Assembly (NCBI RefSeq): GCF_020667895.1
Contig: NZ_JAFMPS010000001.1
Span: 310,001-374,000 of the forward strand
Direction of reading: 5' to 3'
DNA from: Alcanivorax sp. 1008
GTDB lineage: Bacteria > Pseudomonadota > Gammaproteobacteria > Pseudomonadales > Alcanivoracaceae
DNA length: 64,000 nucleotides
The position numbers and the translations under genes are program-made. This document shows, piece after piece, positions 27,119 to 36,177 of the stretch. How positions within the stretch are numbered: the first letter of the stretch is position 1; each line of letters opens with the position of its first letter. The notes under the pieces were generated by a model that was given only the letters and a program-made list of their open reading frames with translations, had not been told where the DNA came from and ran no database searches.

Positions 27119-29290
27119 ATGTCCCTGAAATATCGCTTGTTACTGTCGCTCTACTCTGCTGCGTTAGCCGCAGTGCTGACCGGCATCGCAGCGTTCTACT
27201 TTATTGTCACTCCTGCCTACTTCGATATTGAGGATGGTGCCGCCAGCAATGAGCTGGCCCGGGTGGAAACCGCCTTTATGCAGACCCTGACGACACTGCA
27301 TGCCCGCAGCCGCGATTGGGCAGAGCGGCCTTCAGTCAAGGCGCTGGCCGATGGTGACTTGACTGCTCGGCCCGCGCCTCCCGGGATCAACGCTCTCGGC
27401 GATAGCGGTCTGGATCATGTGGTGGTGGTGGATCAGCAGGGTGGACAGCACTGGTTGTCTTCTGGCGAAGATGTTGATCAGGGGGCTGTGGGAGGCCTTT
27501 TCGCTGATTACCAAGATCGTTTCTGTTACCCGTTCTGGGGCGTCACTACACTGTCTGGTATACCTCACCTGTTTGCTCTTGAGCAGGTTGGGGATTGTGG
27601 TGCGGTGCTGTTTGCCTTGGCACTGGATCAGACGACAGCCAGTGAGTTGGCTGGCATCACCGGCTTGCCGGTGGAGTTAAAGCCATTTAGCGGAGACCTT
27701 GAGCGAGGCAACCGGGTGATTCGTCTTGATGACGGCACCGTGCTGGGCGAGTTTGTCATCCGTGATTATCAGGATAAGCCATTGATGTTGGGTCGCGTGA
27801 CGGTTGGCCGTGATGGCTATGGTCACGGTGCCCGCATGCTCACCCTGGCGGGACTGAGTTTGTTGGCGGTGGCTTTGCTGGCGGTCACGCTGGTGCATAT
27901 TTATGTGCGCCGAACCATTTTCAAGCGGCTGGCAAAGCTGCATCAGACAGTGCAGCGCATTGCCCAGGGGGGCAATCTGGACCTGCGTCTGCGGGTGCCC
28001 GGCAACGATGAACTCAGTGCCCTGGCGGAGGACTTTAACCGCATGGTGGACAGCATCCGGCAGAGCCAGCGTTCTTTGGCAGAGGCTAGCGAGCGTGCTG
28101 ATTCGGCGAATCGGGCCAAGAGCCTGTTTCTGGCCAATATGAGCCATGAGATTCGTACCCCGATGACCGCCATTCTTGGTTATACAGAGTTGCTGGAGAA
28201 TCCCTCCCTGAATGAAGAGGAGCGGCACCGTTATCTTTCCGTGGTGCAGCAAAATGGCGACGCACTGATGGCGCTGATCAGTGATGTGCTGGACCTATCG
28301 CGTATTGAGGCCGGACAGTTGAAAGTCGAGCGTCAGCGTTGTCAGTTACCAGCGTTGATGAAAGAGGTGATTTATAGCCATCGCCTTAAAGCGGAGGAAA
28401 AAGGTGTAGATCTGGAGCTGGAATATACTTCTCCGGTGCCGGCACATATCAGTACGGATCCGTTTCGTCTGCGCCAGATTCTCGGCAACCTGATTGGCAA
28501 TGCCATCAAGTTCACGGATGAGGGTCGGGTGGTGGTTCGGCTGAGCTGGGAAGACGGCTTGCAAAGCTGCCTGCTGATCGAAGTGGAGGACAGCGGTATC
28601 GGCATGAATGCGGCGGACCTTGACCGAGTGTTCGAGCCCTTTTCCCAGGTTGATGATTCGCATACCCGGCGCCATGGAGGCTCTGGTCTTGGTCTGGCTA
28701 TTGCCCGTCAGTTGGCACGCTCCATGGGGGGCGATATCAGTGCCAGCAGCACCCCTGGTCATGGCAGCGTATTCAAGGTTTATATTCAGGTCATTGCCGA
28801 GGACGATGCCCCGCGGGTGATGCCGCAGCAGGCGCTGGAAGTAGATGTTCGTAGTCAGCAGGCGCCGGCTATCCATGTTGGTGGCCGGGTATTGCTGGTG
28901 GAAGATAATGACGTCAATCGCTTACTGGTACATCGCATTCTGAGTCGTGCGGGCATGGAAGTAGTGGAGGCCATTGATGGGCTGCAGGCGTTGGAAAAGG
29001 TTGCCGAGGATCCGGGTTTTGATCTGGTGATTCTGGATATGCAGATGCCAGTGATGGACGGTTATGCTGCCGCCAGAGAGCTGCGTCGCACTGGTTTTAG
29101 CAAGCCGATACTGGCGCTGACGGCGAATGTTATGTCCGATGATCGGCGTCGTTGCCTGACAGCTGGTTGCGATGATTTCCTTGGTAAGCCAGTGCGTGCC
29201 AGTCGATTGCTGGCCGCCTGTTCTCGCTTGATTAGTCTTGGTCGGACCAGCGGGCGCGTGCCAGTGCCTGACGCATCTGATCGCGAGTAA
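27119..29290 (+). CDS. Hybrid sensor histidine kinase/response regulator with periplasmic CHASE4-like domain
   Basis: 723-aa membrane sensor. Order: TM1 (about 7-29), periplasmic CHASE4-like input domain (about 35-238, with RDWAERPSVKAL), TM2 (about 241-263), HAMP linker (about 264-316), HisKA with SHEIRTPM (phospho-acceptor His343), HATPase_c (N box NLIGNAIKFTD, G1 DSGIGM, G2 GSGLGLAIA), and a C-terminal REC domain with phospho-acceptor Asp640 in LDMQMPVMDG. No HPt domain, so the phosphorelay needs a separate HPt protein. An adjacent cognate output regulator is absent. The last 59 bp overlap the 3' end of the convergent hybrid kinase gene. Confidence 0.92.
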   Translation: MSLKYRLLLSLYSAALAAVLTGIAAFYFIVTPAYFDIEDGAASNELARVETAFMQTLTTLHARSRDWAERPSVKALADGDLTARPAPPGINALGDSGLDHVVVVDQQGGQHWLSSGEDVDQGAVGGLFADYQDRFCYPFWGVTTLSGIPHLFALEQVGDCGAVLFALALDQTTASELAGITGLPVELKPFSGDLERGNRVIRLDDGTVLGEFVIRDYQDKPLMLGRVTVGRDGYGHGARMLTLAGLSLLAVALLAVTLVHIYVRRTIFKRLAKLHQTVQRIAQGGNLDLRLRVPGNDELSALAEDFNRMVDSIRQSQRSLAEASERADSANRAKSLFLANMSHEIRTPMTAILGYTELLENPSLNEEERHRYLSVVQQNGDALMALISDVLDLSRIEAGQLKVERQRCQLPALMKEVIYSHRLKAEEKGVDLELEYTSPVPAHISTDPFRLRQILGNLIGNAIKFTDEGRVVVRLSWEDGLQSCLLIEVEDSGIGMNAADLDRVFEPFSQVDDSHTRRHGGSGLGLAIARQLARSMGGDISASSTPGHGSVFKVYIQVIAEDDAPRVMPQQALEVDVRSQQAPAIHVGGRVLLVEDNDVNRLLVHRILSRAGMEVVEAIDGLQALEKVAEDPGFDLVILDMQMPVMDGYAAARELRRTGFSKPILALTANVMSDDRRRCLTAGCDDFLGKPVRASRLLAACSRLISLGRTSGRVPVPDASDRE

Positions 29291-31997
29291 CCGGTTTGCA
29301 CAAATAGTCGTTCATGCCTGACTGTTCTGCCTGTTTGATAGCGTCGGCACCCGCATGGGCGCTCAGGGCAATGATCCAGCAGGGCTTGCGACCCTGCTCT
29401 TGTTCCTGTTGGCGAATCGCTCTGGTGGCCTCATAGCCGTTCATACCCGGCATCTCACAGTCCATAAAGATCACCTGCCAATGGGGTTTGGCCGGGGCCA
29501 CGGTGGCTGCTGCACTGAATCCATCGCTGACAATAGTGGACGGCACTGACAGAGATTCAAGAATGCTGCCGATCACCATCTGACTGACTGCATCGTCATC
29601 AACCACTAACACTTTTGTTGGCAGGCTTTGGGCTGTGGAGTGGCCGGATTCGTTACTAGAGGTTGAATAATTTTCGCTGTCACCCAGCAAGTTGTTGAGT
29701 GTGCTGCGCAGGCGCCGGGACTCCAGTGGTAACTCGACAATTGGCCGGTTTGCTGGTGTCGAGGCAATCAGGTTGTGATGACGCTCGGCCAGAACAATCC
29801 ACGGGCAGTGGGCAAATGGTGTTTGGCGCAGGCAAGTCAGAGCCAGATAACTGCGCTGATCAACAATCAGCACGTCCACGCTGGTGTTGTCAGTGTCAAG
29901 CCAGCTGGAAATATCACTGGTGCTGGATTCTTCCGCAACCATTCCCCAGCGTTCTGCCAGCTGACACACAGACAGGCGCAGGGCGCGACTTTCCGTGACT
30001 GCCAGTAGTCTTTTCCCTGGTAACGAACCATTGTCGACACTCTGACTGGCGAGACGACAGGGCAGAGTGAAATGAAAACTGGCGCCATGGCCAGGTGAAC
30101 TGGTTACCCGTAACTCTCCGCCCAGCAGTTGGCATAGTTTACGCGATACAGATAGGCCCAAACCGTTGCGCTCTGGTGCATCACTCATGATGGTCACGCA
30201 TTGTGCGGCATCCAGGCCAATGCCCGTATCGGTGACATCGCAGTCCAGTACCAGATTGCCAACCGCATCGGCGGGTTGGCGCAGACTGATCGAGACGCTG
30301 ATCTGGCCCGTATCGGTTGAACGGATTGCATTGCTGATCAGGTTGGTGAGAATCTGTTTGACCCGCACCGCATCGGTAATGATCAGGGCGGGTACGCGGC
30401 TGTCGATATAGCTATAGATAGGCAGCTTTTTCTCTGCTGCGGCGCTGATGAAAAGACCAATAACATCAGACACCAATTCTTCCGGGCGCACTTCGCCCGG
30501 TGTGAGCGATAGCCGCCCGGTTTCAATGCGTGAGTGGTCCAGCAAGTCGTTTAGCACACCGATCAGGGAGTGGGTGGAGTTGTAGATGGTGCCGGCATAC
30601 TGGCGCTGTCGTTCAGTGCTGACATCGCTGTGGCGGAGCAAATCGGCGATGCCGAGGATGCCTTGCATGGGGGTGCGAATATGGTGACTCATGGTTACCA
30701 GAAATTCGTTTTTCGCCTGGCTGCGACTACCGGCGCGCAACACTTCCATCTCAGTACGTAACCGCTGCGCTTCCAATTGGTCGGCCTTGAGACGGTTGAT
30801 GCGTGCTGCCAGTGCCATCGATAGCAACATGACATCCAGAACGGTGCCGATTTGCAGCAGGTTTTCGGTCAAGGGTGTGCGGCTAATGATGCCAAATTTG
30901 TTCAGGGTTATCAGCAAACCACCACTGAGAAGACATATCCATGCGGTAGCAAAATAGCGAGCATCCGGATCGCGGTCGAACAGACGCTGACTGGCGACAA
31001 ACAACACCGACAGATCGAATGACAGGATCAGCAGCATGTCCAGTGGTAGTAGCCAGACAGTGGGTACAAACGGAACCAGCAGAACCAGTGCCACGGCGAT
31101 ATGGCCATGCATACGCAACAGATTGGCCAGTGAAGCGCGGCGATCAGGCAGCTCCAGAAAAGAAATGGTGAAGCGCGAACCGATCAGCACGATTAATGGC
31201 AACAGCAAGGTGAGGACATGACCACCGAGCCAGCCGATGGTTGGCCACAGGTATTGTTGGGCGTGACCTTGCAGTGCGGCCTGAAGCAGGGTCAGGCTGG
31301 CGGTCCAGCCAACGTAATAGAGATAGACCGGCTCGCGCACCGATAGAAACAGAAAAAAATGGTAAGCCATCATTACCAGCATGGCGCCGTAGAATAGAGC
31401 CTGAAGTTGATCGCTATTAGCTTGCCAGCTTTGCAGGGCATCATTGCGCCACAGCCGCAGCGGGACTTGAATGGAGTGATCCGACTGTATGGACATCAGT
31501 ATGGTGGTGATGCCATTGCGGTCCAGATCCAGTGGAAAGGTGGGTTTTCTACGCAGCACGGGGCGTTGATCGAAAGGCTGACTGAGTCCGGCGGTGAAGG
31601 TCTGTAACAGTGCGTCATCTTTGCGAATAAACAGGTTTACATTGTTCAGTAGCGGGTAGTTGATTACCAACGACCAGTCAGACTGATCCAGCTGGCGGCC
31701 ATCAATTTGCAGGCGCAGCCAGCAGGTCTGGTTGGTGAAGCCTCGATTAACAGTGCGCTGGGTCGCTGGCTGCCATGGCCATTGGCTGGTTTCGCTGAGC
31801 AGCTCGCTGGCTGCAGGGGTTTGATCCGCCGGTAAACACAGCACTTCCTGCTGGCCGCTGGTCGGGCGGACTTGCTGGTCCTGGTCGCTGAGCGCAATGA
31901 TCTCGGCGGCGTTTACGCTACTGCACAGCAGCAGCGCATAGAGCGCTGCCATGATCCCTGAATAACGGCGTCCGCAAACGCCAGAGCCTGTATCCAT
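29232..31997 (-). CDS. 7TMR-DISM hybrid sensor histidine kinase with two receiver domains
   Basis: 921-aa membrane sensor. A signal-like N-terminus (RRYSGIMAALYALLLCSSVNA) is followed by a periplasmic 7TMR-DISMED2 beta domain (about 35-185), seven TM helices (about 200-400), HisKA, HATPase_c, a degenerate receiver (about 660-770) and a standard receiver with Asp846 in MDCEMPGMNG. HisKA reads SHHIRTPM: His438 is kept but the usual next Glu, important for phosphotransfer, is His439. The first receiver lacks the beta-1 acidic pair. The architecture resembles RetS/GacS-type virulence or biofilm sensors. The ATG at 31952 is an alternative start but would lose the positively charged N-region. Confidence 0.9.
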   Translation of the reverse strand: MDTGSGVCGRRYSGIMAALYALLLCSSVNAAEIIALSDQDQQVRPTSGQQEVLCLPADQTPAASELLSETSQWPWQPATQRTVNRGFTNQTCWLRLQIDGRQLDQSDWSLVINYPLLNNVNLFIRKDDALLQTFTAGLSQPFDQRPVLRRKPTFPLDLDRNGITTILMSIQSDHSIQVPLRLWRNDALQSWQANSDQLQALFYGAMLVMMAYHFFLFLSVREPVYLYYVGWTASLTLLQAALQGHAQQYLWPTIGWLGGHVLTLLLPLIVLIGSRFTISFLELPDRRASLANLLRMHGHIAVALVLLVPFVPTVWLLPLDMLLILSFDLSVLFVASQRLFDRDPDARYFATAWICLLSGGLLITLNKFGIISRTPLTENLLQIGTVLDVMLLSMALAARINRLKADQLEAQRLRTEMEVLRAGSRSQAKNEFLVTMSHHIRTPMQGILGIADLLRHSDVSTERQRQYAGTIYNSTHSLIGVLNDLLDHSRIETGRLSLTPGEVRPEELVSDVIGLFISAAAEKKLPIYSYIDSRVPALIITDAVRVKQILTNLISNAIRSTDTGQISVSISLRQPADAVGNLVLDCDVTDTGIGLDAAQCVTIMSDAPERNGLGLSVSRKLCQLLGGELRVTSSPGHGASFHFTLPCRLASQSVDNGSLPGKRLLAVTESRALRLSVCQLAERWGMVAEESSTSDISSWLDTDNTSVDVLIVDQRSYLALTCLRQTPFAHCPWIVLAERHHNLIASTPANRPIVELPLESRRLRSTLNNLLGDSENYSTSSNESGHSTAQSLPTKVLVVDDDAVSQMVIGSILESLSVPSTIVSDGFSAAATVAPAKPHWQVIFMDCEMPGMNGYEATRAIRQQEQEQGRKPCWIIALSAHAGADAIKQAEQSGMNDYLCKPVTRDQMRQALARARWSDQD

Positions 31998-32043
31998 GCT
32001 GGCCCCCGAGTGCTCCGAAGTATTGCTGGCTAGAGTTGATCCA

Positions 32044-32059
32044 CGGATTTCCTAATCCG
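32044..32059. promoter_or_regulatory. Inverted repeat upstream of 7TMR-DISM kinase
   Basis: CGGATTTCCTAATCCG has perfect 6-bp arms and a 4-bp centre. It lies 47 bp before the kinase start codon, in the 181-bp gap that must contain its promoter. It may be a regulator site; there is no supporting second copy. Confidence 0.3.
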
Positions 32060-32178
32060 AAATGACTAGCCTTGTGATCGAGTCTACATCTTTGGTGTGA
32101 TTTGAGTAGTGCTGCCGGCACGCCCAGATGGACTTGCCGACGGACGGTCATTGCGCCTGGGGGGGGCAGTTTGAGCTT

Positions 32179-32616
32179 TTACACCAAAAGGTGTCGTAGT
32201 GGCTCGGGCAGGCGCTCGACCAGCGCTTCCGGCAAGCTCACAGCCCTGCGGACAAACTGCCACAGATCCCAGTAGTCCTTGTGTCCCAGAATCATTCCCT
32301 TGTTATCCACTTCCAGCCAGGTGGTGCCGGAGATGGTAATCGCCTTGGGCCAGTATTTTGCTTTGAAGGTCATGTCCCATTCTGCGACATGAATATGTTC
32401 GCTGCGCACTTCACGCTTCATTACCGCCGTCAGCTCCGGGAAAATCTTTACCATATCCTGATACATGCCAACGATAGCTTTGCGCCCGCGCACTTTCTGG
32501 ATCGGATCTTCAAAGGTGGCATCGGCGGCGTACAGCTCGAAAACCATGGTTTCGAGATCCTGATCGTTATCCAGCCGGTTCAGATTGTCGACCATGACTT
32601 GCATAGGGCTACGCAT
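32179..32616 (-). CDS. NTF2-like / SnoaL-type small protein
   Basis: 145-aa cytoplasmic protein of the NTF2/SnoaL/DUF2358-like fold. FELYAADATFEDPIQKVRGRKAIVGMYQDM is the typical helix-strand opening of this fold, and WDMTFKAKYWPKAITISGTTWLEVD and HKDYWDLWQFV form the sheet and closing helix. Family members are ligand-binding proteins or small isomerases/hydrolases; no catalytic set can be asserted. ATG 32616 has an ideal RBS (AGGAGG, 7 bp). A longer in-frame reading to 32793 runs into the divergent DUF2288 gene and is rejected. Confidence 0.82.
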   Translation of the reverse strand: MRSPMQVMVDNLNRLDNDQDLETMVFELYAADATFEDPIQKVRGRKAIVGMYQDMVKIFPELTAVMKREVRSEHIHVAEWDMTFKAKYWPKAITISGTTWLEVDNKGMILGHKDYWDLWQFVRRAVSLPEALVERLPEPLRHLLV

Positions 32617-32649
32617 TCTGGATCCTCCTTTCAACCGTGACGTCAGAAC

Positions 32650-32662
32650 GAGCATAATGCTC
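32650..32662. promoter_or_regulatory. Palindrome between divergent NTF2-like and DUF2288 genes
   Basis: GAGCATAATGCTC is a perfect 6+1+6 palindrome in the 65-bp gap separating two divergent start codons. The gap is so short that both promoters must overlap it, so a bound protein here could affect both genes. The site is suggestive only. Confidence 0.3.
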
Positions 32663-32681
32663 CTCCATATCAGGAGGGACC

Positions 32682-32981
32682 ATGACTGAGGACAAAAAAT
32701 CCCTATTTGAGCACTTGAACGGGGAGACAGGCCGTATAGCCTGGCGCGCACTACAGCCCTGGTTTGCCAAGGGCGACACCTTGCATGTGGCAATCGGCAT
32801 CGACCTGGTGGCAGTGGCTACGGCGTTGGCGGCGGATGACACGGTAGCGATCAAGGGTTGGCTGGATGCTGGGCAGATTGGTCCGGTGCAGGCCCAACAG
32901 GCATCCGTCTGGTATGAGGCGGACGCTGAAGTTTGGGCGGTGGTGGTGCTGCCGTGGATTCTGGTGCAGGCCTGCGATTAA
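32682..32981 (+). CDS. DUF2288 family protein
   Basis: 99-aa cytoplasmic protein matching the DUF2288 pattern by eye: LNGETGRIAWRALQPWFAKGD near the start, VAIGIDLVAVATALAADD in the middle and the closing WAVVVLPWILVQ. Function unknown for the family. RBS AGGAGG at 32672-32677, 4 bp before the ATG. It is a stand-alone gene; the convergent GST begins its 3' end 16 bp further on. Confidence 0.82.
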   Translation: MTEDKKSLFEHLNGETGRIAWRALQPWFAKGDTLHVAIGIDLVAVATALAADDTVAIKGWLDAGQIGPVQAQQASVWYEADAEVWAVVVLPWILVQACD

Positions 32982-32997
32982 GTAGCGCTGTAGATGA

Positions 32998-33657
32998 TCA
33001 GCGCTGAACCATGTTTTTCGCGGCTTCAATGATTTTGGCCGGGCTTAGTTCTTCCGGCACCAGCAGACCCCGCTGTACTGCTTCCCGCTGCTTGATAGTG
33101 TCCATCCAGCGCTGCAGGTTTGACAGATCGCTGATATCCACGCCGGACCAGTTGAAAGTCCGCGCCCAGCAGAAATTGGCGATATCGGCGATGGAGTAGT
33201 CGCCGGCCAGATATTCATTATCCTTCAGTCGTTCATCCAGCACGGACATCAAGCGCTTTGATTCATTCTGGTAGCGGTCGATGGCGGGCTGGATTTTTTC
33301 CGGCATATAGCGGAAGAACACGTTGGCCTGTCCCATCATTGGACCAAGGCCGCCCATCTGGAACATCAGCCATTGGATAACGCTGGAACGACCACGCACA
33401 TCAGTGGGCAGTAGCCGGCCGGTTTTTTCTGCCAGATAAATCATGATGGCGCCGGATTCAAAAACGGCGAAGTCGTCTTCTTCCGAATCGACGATGGCGG
33501 GTATGCGACCGTTTGGGTTGATGGCAAGAAAATCCGGCTGCTTTTGTTCCCCTTGCATCAGATTCAGGGAGCGAACGTTGTACGGCAGGCCGAGCTCTTC
33601 CAGAGTGACCGAAGCCTTGTGGCCATTGGGCGTGGCGGCGGTATACAGGGTAATCAT
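32998..33657 (-). CDS. Glutathione S-transferase, YfcG/Ure2p-like
   Basis: 219-aa [17 protein letters not shown] places Thr9 and Asn11 where YfcG-type (nu-class) GSTs have their glutathione-binding pair, instead of a catalytic Ser/Tyr/Cys. It continues with [11 protein letters not shown] and [20 protein letters not shown]. The helical domain contains [17 protein letters not shown]. YfcG-like proteins show disulfide-bond reductase activity; this is an inference from family. ATG 33657 has AGGAG 5 bp upstream; the in-frame extension to 33693 has no RBS. It is distinct from the CPYA-type GST at 20458-21174. Confidence 0.9.
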   Translation of the reverse strand: MITLYTAATPNGHKASVTLEELGLPYNVRSLNLMQGEQKQPDFLAINPNGRIPAIVDSEEDDFAVFESGAIMIYLAEKTGRLLPTDVRGRSSVIQWLMFQMGGLGPMMGQANVFFRYMPEKIQPAIDRYQNESKRLMSVLDERLKDNEYLAGDYSIADIANFCWARTFNWSGVDISDLSNLQRWMDTIKQREAVQRGLLVPEELSPAKIIEAAKNMVQR

Positions 33658-33778
33658 GGGGGCTCCTGATGTTGGCGGGGAAAGCGCCAGCATGCCTCAG
33701 TCGGCTCCGGGTTGCACTTGCCAGCCATACCCGTGCTGAGCGATGATGCTGTCCATATGATCAGTATTCGAGGCGGCG

Positions 33779-34819
33779 ATGGTCAAGGGGCGCGGAGTCA
33801 GTGAAAACCCGGCGGGCAGATTCCAGAATATTGAGGTGGTGCGTGATGAAGGCGAGCCGGTAGTCACTTCGCTGCGCACGGAGTACCGCAGTGAAACAGC
33901 GAAAACGCTGATCACCTCCAACGATTCACCGGACGTGCCTTTTGCCCACAGCATCAATCCCTATCGCGGCTGTGAGCATGGTTGCAGTTACTGCTTTGCC
34001 CGGCCCACGCACAGCTATCTTGATCTGTCGCCGGGGCTGGATTTTGAAACCAAGATTATTTGTAAGGACAACGCGGTGGAGCTGTTACGCCAGACCCTGG
34101 CCAAGGACAGCTATCGCTGCGAGCCGGTGGTGATTGGCAGTGCCACTGATCCCTATCAGCCGATTGAGAAAACTCGCCAGCTGACCCGCGGGTTGCTGGA
34201 GGTTTTTCTGGCCCATCGTCACCCGGTTTGCATTATCACCAAGAGTGGTCTGGTGCGTCGGGATCTGGATTTGCTAGCGGCTCTGGCGGGGCAGCAACTG
34301 ACCTCGGTGGCGGTATCGGTAACCACACTGGATAATTCCCTGAAAGGGAAACTGGAGCCGCGTGCCAGCTCGGGGAGTACTCGACTGGCGGCGATTCGTG
34401 AATTGTCTGCGGCGGGCGTACCGGTAACCGTGTTGTTTGCTCCGGTGATTCCGTTTATCAACGACGATGAGCTGGAAGAGGTAATCGCTCAGGCTGCTGA
34501 GGCAGGTGCACAGCGCGCCGGCTATGTCATGTTGCGCCTGCCTTGGGAGCTGAAGGAGTTGTGGCAAGGTTGGCTGGATGAGCATTATCCGGATCGTGCC
34601 GGGCGGGTGATGTCGGTGGTGCGTGATCTGCATGGCGGCCGCGATTACCAGAGTGGCTGGCATACCCGGCAGACAGGCCGTGGGCAATGGGCTGCTCTGT
34701 TTGCCCAGCGATTTGAAATAGCCTGTCGTCGCGCAGGTCTGGAGTGTTATGAAGTGCCGGCACTGCGCACGGATCTGTTCCGGGTGCCGGATAAACCGGA
34801 TCAACTGGTGTTGTGGTAA
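33779..34819 (+). CDS. PA0069-family radical SAM protein
   Basis: 346-aa radical SAM enzyme of the PA0069/Rv2578c group, related to spore photoproduct lyase. The cluster motif C-x3-C-x2-C is in RGCEHGCSYC (Cys65, Cys69, Cys72), preceded by the typical HSINPYRG and followed by FARPTHSYLDL and IGSATDPYQPIE. The substrate is unknown for the family; a role in nucleic-acid repair has been proposed from the SPL similarity. Its stop codon overlaps the next gene's ATG by one base (TAATG), so the two are translationally coupled. Confidence 0.92.
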   Translation: MVKGRGVSENPAGRFQNIEVVRDEGEPVVTSLRTEYRSETAKTLITSNDSPDVPFAHSINPYRGCEHGCSYCFARPTHSYLDLSPGLDFETKIICKDNAVELLRQTLAKDSYRCEPVVIGSATDPYQPIEKTRQLTRGLLEVFLAHRHPVCIITKSGLVRRDLDLLAALAGQQLTSVAVSVTTLDNSLKGKLEPRASSGSTRLAAIRELSAAGVPVTVLFAPVIPFINDDELEEVIAQAAEAGAQRAGYVMLRLPWELKELWQGWLDEHYPDRAGRVMSVVRDLHGGRDYQSGWHTRQTGRGQWAALFAQRFEIACRRAGLECYEVPALRTDLFRVPDKPDQLVLW

Positions 34820-35442
34820 TGATCGATTTTGTTGTCGATAAGGCAGAGGGCAAACCGTTAGGCACATTACTGTTGGCTCATGGTGCCGGTGCGCCCATGG
34901 ATAGTGATTTTATGAATGCCATGACAGCCGCGCTGACGGCGGGCGGGGTGACGGTGTTGCGCTTTGAATTTCCCTATATGGCGCAGCGTCGCACAGGCGG
35001 TAGCAAGCGGCCACCGGATCGGGCGCCCCTGTTACTGGCGCATTTTGCGGAAGCTTTGTTACAGGCTGGTGATGAGAAAATTTTTATCGGTGGTAAATCC
35101 ATGGGCGGGCGGATGGCCACCATGCTGGCCACTGAGCAGCTTTGCGCCGGGGTGATCTGTTTTGGCTATCCGTTTCATCCACCGGGCAAAGCAGATAAAA
35201 CCCGCCTTGATCACTTTGCCCATATGCAGGCAGAAACGTTGATTTGTCAGGGAGAACGGGATCCGTTTGGCACCCATGCCGATGTGGCCAGCTATGCGCT
35301 GCCAGATAGCGTGCAGTTGCACTGGCTCAAGGATGGCAATCATGATTTGGCGCCGAGACGGGCCAGTGGGCTATGTCAGCAAGATAATATTGAACAGGCG
35401 GCAGATGCTGCTGCCAAGTGGATCGCAGCAAAGTCGTTATAG
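34819..35442 (+). CDS. Small alpha/beta hydrolase (KANL3/Tex30-type)
   Basis: 207-aa compact alpha/beta hydrolase. Oxyanion region LAHGAGAPMDS, nucleophile elbow GGKSMGG (Ser94), acid in CQGERDPFG and His in DGNHDLAPR give a complete triad. The family (KANL3/Tex30-like, also called dienelactone-hydrolase-like) has no established substrate. It overlaps the radical SAM gene by one base and ends exactly at the foot of a strong terminator hairpin, making a two-gene operon. Confidence 0.87.
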   Translation: MIDFVVDKAEGKPLGTLLLAHGAGAPMDSDFMNAMTAALTAGGVTVLRFEFPYMAQRRTGGSKRPPDRAPLLLAHFAEALLQAGDEKIFIGGKSMGGRMATMLATEQLCAGVICFGYPFHPPGKADKTRLDHFAHMQAETLICQGERDPFGTHADVASYALPDSVQLHWLKDGNHDLAPRRASGLCQQDNIEQAADAAAKWIAAKSL

Positions 35443-35472
35443 GAGCGGCGTAAGCCGCTCCTATAATTTTTT
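35437..35472 (+). terminator. Rho-independent terminator after radical SAM/hydrolase operon
   Basis: A perfect 13-bp stem (35437-35449 with 35454-35466), loop GTAA, followed by six T. The stop codon of the hydrolase lies inside the left arm, and the convergent nrdJb stop begins in the T-run. The central TAGGAGCGGC/GCCGCTCCTA arms resemble REP-like hairpins common in Pseudomonas genomes. Confidence 0.92.
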
Positions 35473-36163
35473 AGCCGCATTTGCTTTCGCCGCAGTTCAG
35501 GCAGGTCAGGCAGCCGTCCATCTGGATCATGGCTTTGACATGGCATTTGCCACACAGCTTTGAACCGGGCGGATAGCCGGAGGTGCTGTCGTCACAGTTG
35601 GCATCGGTCTGGCCTTGTGGGCGATGTGTTTCGTACTCCTTGCGTTTCTGTTCTAGCCACGCCTTCTGGTAGTCATCTTCCTCGGTGCGAATCAAACCGA
35701 TTTTCTTCAGGTGCTGCTCCAGCACATCGCCGATCTCGCCGACCAGTGAGGGCATCCAGCGACCGCCCGGTTTGAAGTAGCCACCGCGTGGGTCAAACAC
35801 GCTGTGCATTTCTTCCACCAGAAAGGTGCAGTCGCCGCCTTTACGAAATACTGCGGAAATAATCCGGGTCAGGGCCACAATCCACTGAAAGTGATCCATG
35901 TTCTTCGAGTTGATAAAAATCTCGAAAGGGCGGCGCACTTCATGTTCGCTACCCTGGTTCAGGATTACATCATTAATGGTCACATACATGGCGTGATCAG
36001 AGCCCGGGGTCTTGATCTTATAAGTGGTGCCTTCCAGGTGTTCAGGACGCTGCACACTTTCGTGCATTTCCTGAATGGCACTGATCGCCGGTGCGACCTT
36101 TTTGTCATCATCAGCCTGGACTACTTCATAGCTGGTAATTTTGCTGTTAAGGCGGATAGTCAT
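35471..36163 (-). CDS. nrdJb: Class II ribonucleotide reductase, second component NrdJb
   Basis: 230-aa protein matching the TSCPD/NrdJb component found next to NrdJa in Pseudomonas. YKIKTPGSDHAMYVTINDV and PFEIFINSKNMDHFQW belong to the TSCPD-type domain; the C-terminus has paired Cys motifs (KLCGKCHVKAMI, then GCLTCLNCGESKCG), suitable for zinc binding and/or re-reduction of the active-site disulfide. ATG 36163 has GGAG 6 bp upstream, leaving a 14-bp gap after nrdJa; a longer start at 36181 would overlap nrdJa. Confidence 0.88.
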   Translation of the reverse strand: MTIRLNSKITSYEVVQADDDKKVAPAISAIQEMHESVQRPEHLEGTTYKIKTPGSDHAMYVTINDVILNQGSEHEVRRPFEIFINSKNMDHFQWIVALTRIISAVFRKGGDCTFLVEEMHSVFDPRGGYFKPGGRWMPSLVGEIGDVLEQHLKKIGLIRTEEDDYQKAWLEQKRKEYETHRPQGQTDANCDDSTSGYPPGSKLCGKCHVKAMIQMDGCLTCLNCGESKCG

Positions 36164-36177
36164 AGTGCGCTCCAGAC

